DNA of 64,000 nt from Cylindrodendrum hubeiense. Lineage: Eukaryota > Ascomycota > Sordariomycetes > Hypocreales > Nectriaceae. Under the pieces are notes generated by a model. The model was not told the origin of the DNA and did no database searches. It saw nothing but the letters and a program-made list of their open reading frames with translations. The stretch spans positions 241,733-305,732 of the forward strand of contig JAANBB010000018.1 in assembly GCA_014621425.1 (NCBI GenBank), written 5' to 3'. Of this stretch, positions 59,405-64,000 are shown piece after piece. How positions within the stretch are numbered: the stretch's first letter is position 1; every line of letters begins with the position of its first letter. The position numbers and the translations under genes were made by a program.

Positions 59405-61194
59405 AGCTTTGATCGTTGCCGATCGCGTTTCGATTGCAACTGGCGGATGGTGGATTGGGCTGAGACGAAAGAATTTAATGGTTTAAGCAGGCCGCCTTGA
59501 GTGCTCAGAGCGAACTTCCCTTCCACGCCATAAGCCGTGAAAATGACCGGTGAACAAAAACGTAAATAGGGGCAGCAATGCAATGGATTATCTTTCCTCC
59601 GCAAACTAGGGCGATGCAAGCAAAGATCGCTTAAATTTCATCGGGGATATCCGCAATGAATTTTCCCCACTAACCCCGCCATCTTGTTTCGTAGGTATGG
59701 GAGGTTCCTTCATTGTCCGTTTGATATGACCAGCAGTTATTAGGTCTCTTCGCAATAGGAGTGGGTATGTACAATCGTATAATTGGGTTATAAATTTGCG
59801 GATGGCGCAGCCATAAATAAAGCAACCGAGGAGTCCCAGGCCGAATCCTTAAGCGTATCCAGAAGATGAGGTTATCCCCTGACATCACACTTGCGAAAAT
59901 CAAGTTTTACGAGAGCGCAATAACCCTTGAACCGTTGAAGAAATTAGGTAAGAAGTCTTCATTCTTTGTTTCATTCGTTTTAATATTCGCATCGTTGTGG
60001 TTCTGAGAGGTGCTCGTTGTAAATTACAAGACACAGCTCTTCGCTTGAAAAGTAATGAAACCCCCCTTGTATAACATGTGCGACATTTGCACCCTTCCCT
60101 CCTCCCCTACACCGTTCCAGATAAGAATTAAATGGTTCTAATTATCTCTTGTGTTCCAAAAGTCTGGTTCACAGGCATAAACCTAGTGCAGGCTCAGATA
60201 TGCATGCTGACGCCTGTCATTTAAGGCCTGGCACATGTTCATAGGGCAGACCCGGCATTCGTCCTCTAGCCGACCCACAATACCATGCCGTGGAATCAGG
60301 GTCTAGCCTTGAAATTGGGATCTAGGGTGCATACGAGATGCAGTAAAATCCCAATGAGAACATGCAAAGTCAATAAACTTTGTCGCAAAAGTTCAAGATC
60401 ATTCTTCAAGGTCGACTTGAAGAGCTCATTGGCCTCACGAAGCTTGTTTGACATTCTCAGTTCTCTTACTCATGAGAATATTGATAAATATGGCTCTGTA
60501 TCTAGTGAACGAGTACATATGGGTGGTTGTATTGTGTGCACTTTGAACTGGCTCATGGTGAGCCAGGTGCGACTCCTACCCTAGATGGTTGTAGTGAAAT
60601 GAACAGCCCAAAAGGGCTAGGAAATGATGGTCAAAGGACCGTTGCTATAAAGCTTGAATTGATGTGTTGAATTGGCTTGCCTCGCAAGGAAGCCGAGCTT
60701 CCTTGGAGGCCTAAATTTACAGTGTTTATTGTATAGTGTGTGGGCAGCGGTACTGTGCCACTGATCACGTGACCCCAAAATGGTCATCATCCTTCACATT
60801 CCCCCTCGCACGATGACCCCTTCCATTAAAGGCCGAAAATCGTAGATGCCCACAAGGGCCAAAATAGGTGTAACAAGTGTCGCAAAAAAAGAAAACAGAC
60901 TGGAAGGGTTGAGGGCGGACAGAGTAAGGAAAAGTCAGTCGAAAAGGGCGCTAGGCCGTATTAGGCAAAATAGTAACTTGAGACTGCTCGAGCTTTTTAT
61001 CGCGGATTTGGGCTCCTTTGACGAGCCGGGCTTCGAGGGCTCGAGGGGCTCGAAAGGGCAGAAAATACCATAAAAGGCGTAAAAGGTGTAAAAGTCAGAG
61101 GTACTATGAGGTGCCGTGAGGGTCATGAGGTGCCGTGAGGGCTCGTGAGGCACTATGAGGACCTGTGAGATCCTAATCTAGGTATAGGGAAGTG
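59405..61194. other. Intergenic, grading into repeats
   Basis: No supported gene. Near 61098-61170 a short degenerate repeat of the form ATGAGGTGCCGTGAGGG recurs about four times; this may belong to the terminal region (LTR) of the neighbouring copia element. The sequence at 60840-61070 has a Lys/Arg-rich open frame of unknown origin. Confidence 0.4.
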
Positions 61195-64000
61195 GAATTC
61201 ACTTTATTTGAAGGAGCTCGAGGAAGCGGGCATGGCCTTCCTTGGCGAGTGGCTTCGTGAGGCCGTCAGTGGCCATTTCCTTGGTGTTGATATAGCAAAT
61301 CTGAACAGTGCCGGCCTTGATTTTATCGTGAAAGTGGTGGTAGTTAATAGCAATATGCTTCATACGTGGGCGCAAGACTTTGTCCTCGGCTAGCTTGATA
61401 GCGGCTTTGTTATTATTATAGATTGTGATAGGGGTATCAATAGTGTGGCCGAGCTCCTTGAGGAGATTATAGACCTAGAGGACTTCCTCAACACACTTAG
61501 AGATATTATAATATTTAGCTTCCTGAGTTGACTTGCAGATATGCTTGTGTAGCCGGCTAGCCCAAAAGATTGGGCTTCTGTATATATAGATAACCCAGCC
61601 TCCTGTAGACTTAACCCCAGTCACATCACCAGCGAAATTAGCATCATAGTAAGCATAGAGATTAAAGCGGTTACTGTATGTGATTTCGGTCTGATAATAG
61701 TACACGAGACCTAGGTCAGAGCGGTCTTTGAGATAATGAGGTATACGTATCGCAGTCTTAAGCTGGTTATCGGTTAGCCGAGAGAGGGATCGAGCTTAGA
61801 AATCTGTGGGAAAGGTAATATCAGGTCAGGTCTGCATAATAAGGTAATTTAGCTTTCTGATCAGTATATAGTAGGGATTCTGAATAGTAGGGTTAGAAAG
61901 AGCCGCGGAAGGAAATATCACGAGCTCTCTATGATTTGGGACTATAGGTATAGTGGTTCTAAAGGTGCTGCTGAGGTTAAGATCGTGAATAATGTCTTTA
62001 ATGAAGTTTTATTGTAAGAGGTCGATGCTATCTTCGAGTTCTATGATAGTTATATTAAGAAAATAAATGGGAAAGCTATAGTTAGAGACTGGAAGCTTTA
62101 CACTGAGGGCTATAATAATCTTAGAGCTGTTAATATTAGGAGGGGTAAAGAAAAGAAGGTTATTAATATGAGTAGTGATAATAACTCTATTCACAGAATT
62201 AAAATAGACAGAGCGGTTATTAATGAGCTTCTTAAAGCCCAGAGAAGTTAGCTTAGTAGAGAGATGGTTTTCCCAAGTGTTAGTAGATTGCTTGAGATTG
62301 TAGAGAGGGTAATTTAGCTAGATGACCTTATCCAGGGTCTAGCCTAGCTTGGAGGCCTAGTGTTGGAAATGGGGGTCCTTTATGAAGTTAGAAAGTATAG
62401 GAAATTACTTTATATAGATAGTTTCTTTGAGAATACCGTGAAAAAAGGTAATAATAATATTAACTTAATAAGTTAAGTAGTCTAGCTAAATAGTGAGGGT
62501 AATAAGGATATACTAGATAGTGGAAATAATAATTAAGGTAATTATCTCGAAGAAGTTAATGCTTTTAATTTACTGGAAGCTATAGGTATAGATACGGGCT
62601 TTATGACTCTTCATATTGCTATGCTTATCATACTTATATTTAAAGACCTAAATTATAATTAGTATAGTGATACCTAGAGTGAGCTCACGAATATTAATGA
62701 AGGTGAAGGTACTGAGCTCGATAAGCTGCCTGATCTCTCTGAAAATAGCCTCATACTAGTCGTGGGTATTACTGAAGGTTATTACCTTGTAGGTAGAGTG
62801 AGGTAGTGTGAAAAGAAGGTAGAAAGACATGATTATGATCTTATTGATGAATTTGTCAATGACTTTGACCCGCTAGTCACACTAGAAGGCGCCTTGAGGT
62901 CTTATACGGACTATCTTATTGTAGGGTAAGTGTTCCTCGTAAATAATAAGATAAGTGGTGATAATAACACACTTTTAGACAGGGTCCTAGACCTTGTAGA
63001 GGTAATGGCCTTGGAAGCTTACCAGGATTCCTTTCTAGTTATGAGGGTTAAGCTTAAGGCCCTTTTTATTGTTCTTATTAGTGATCTTAGTCTTGATAGT
63101 GATAGTGGTACGCGAGCTAAGTATATAAAGGTGAGAAATATCAGGTTTGTTATTATTATTAAGCTTGAAGTGGTCCTAGAAGACTTTATGGGGAGACTTC
63201 TAGATAGGAGTATTATTCTCATGGAATTTGATAGTAATATAATTAGAAATTATGGTAATAGTTTTAGCTATATAATCCCAGTACTTAAGAGAAAGCTAAA
63301 TAGAGTTAGTAAAAGTGGCTTTTATGTGGTCTAGAATGACTTGGTTAGAGCACTCATGGAAGCTAGCTTACTTATAATAATAACCAGGTATAAGAGATAT
63401 AATAATATGGCCTATATTAAGTAGGGTGAGGAATTTAGTACTATTAAATTCCTAGCTATTATTAAAGTGGATATTAGTAGGATAGGTACTTAAGGTATGG
63501 TGAAGGTATTTGAAAAGGTAGTATAGGGTAGTGTTAGTACTAGTCTTACTATAGAGGATCTTGATCTAGTAATAGTGAGACTTATTATCAGTTATAAGGG
63601 TAAAGTAAATGACCCCGGACTTAGCTATGTGAGAAATAAAGTACAGGTTAATATGAAGTCTCAGAAAGGGTTGAGAGACGTGTTTGTGACGGATCTTTGG
63701 GGTCTAGCGTGTTATGTTAGCATGGTCATAATAGTGGTATACCTTTTCCTTAGGTGGGCGAAGGTTTTCAGGTCCACCTATAGTCTTACTAATTATATGG
63801 GTGATATTATTATGATTTGTATGTGCTAGGTGGTGATACCACAGCTCAATATTAGAGATCTGAGCCTGGGTAGCTATAATAGTGGTAGTAGGCGATGGAG
63901 TGGGTGATCCCTTAATAGAAAGATAAAAACTAATATTGTGAGGTGAGATAATGGCTATAAGGTTACTATGAGAGTTAAAAATGCGGTTCTTGAAGAGAAA
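61195..64000 (-). mobile_element. RIP-degraded Ty1/copia retrotransposon
   Basis: On the minus strand, copia polyprotein pieces lie in order towards low coordinates: a reverse transcriptase part (near 62190-62010: HINNLLFFTPP, IYFLNITIIE), then the RNase H start (DANFAGDVTGVKSTGGWVIY, about 61655-61590) and the conserved C terminus (TPITIYNNNKAAIKLAEDKV, then MKHIAINYHHF and KEMATDGLTKPLAK) ending near 61200. Stop codons interrupt all of it. Higher coordinates up to the window edge are AT-rich and probably cover integrase and earlier parts, not resolved here. Inactive. Confidence 0.8.

Noticed and set aside
1..64000. CRISPR arrays, rRNA and tRNA genes
   Set aside because: No array of identical short repeats with unique spacers was seen, and no sequence with convincing tRNA A and B boxes plus a cloverleaf was found by eye.

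Overview
The window looks like nuclear DNA of a filamentous ascomycete (Pezizomycotina). Genes carry short introns of about 50-80 nt with GT-AG ends and CTAAC/CTGAC-type branch sites, and the proteins are typical of this group: a CBM1 cellulase, Zn2Cys6 factor, CFEM receptor, HET domain and GH131. Both edges are AT-rich repeats or gene relics with stop codons where Trp and Gln codons are expected, the pattern left by repeat-induced point mutation (RIP). No genus can be named from the sequence alone. All splice sites were read by eye; for multi-exon genes I checked that the exon lengths add up to one continuous frame.

Layout. 1-2 kb: RIP-degraded HET-domain gene. 3.6-4.8 kb: DUF2456-type membrane protein. 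5.6-10 kb: divergent pair of an aegerolysin and a MACPF pore-forming protein, separated by an array of about nine degenerate ~121-bp repeats. 10.5-13.5 kb: MARVEL-like membrane protein and an ankyrin protein. 13.9-17.7 kb: two secreted carbohydrate-active enzymes, GH6 cellobiohydrolase with CBM1 and GH131. 19.1-29.5 kb: a compact block of an AIF/AMID-like FAD oxidoreductase, an ERG25-like C-4 methylsterol oxidase, a Zn2Cys6 regulator, an ERG3-like C-5 sterol desaturase and an MFS transporter. 30.4-39 kb: siderophore-type MFS transporter with a frameshift, CFEM-7TM receptor, secreted GMC oxidoreductase. 40.0-40.24 kb: a TA-flanked inverted-repeat element (MITE). 41-43.2 kb: methionine-permease-like transporter in eight exons. 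45-48.4 kb: O-methyltransferase relic, AT-rich spacers, monocarboxylate-type MFS. 48.5-51.4 kb: intronless 974-residue TPR-CHAT protease. 52-54 kb: small SRPBCC protein and a decayed MFS relic. 54.5-57.4 kb: GH3 beta-glucosidase. 57.8-59.4 kb: unassigned 535-residue protein with an F-box-like segment. 61.2-64 kb: RIP-degraded Ty1/copia element on the minus strand.

How the parts may work together. GH6, GH131 and GH3 would act outside the cell on cellulose and beta-glucans. The aegerolysin and MACPF proteins fit the known two-component pore scheme, one part binding lipid and the other inserting. The sterol block is the best candidate for a previously undescribed unit: two sterol-modifying enzymes flank a pathway-type regulator, and the hexamer TCGGAG (or its complement) occurs in the upstream DNA of all five genes, seven times within 329 bp before the oxidoreductase, including a perfect 12-bp palindrome. 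This suggests one regulon, but it is inference from sequence alone.
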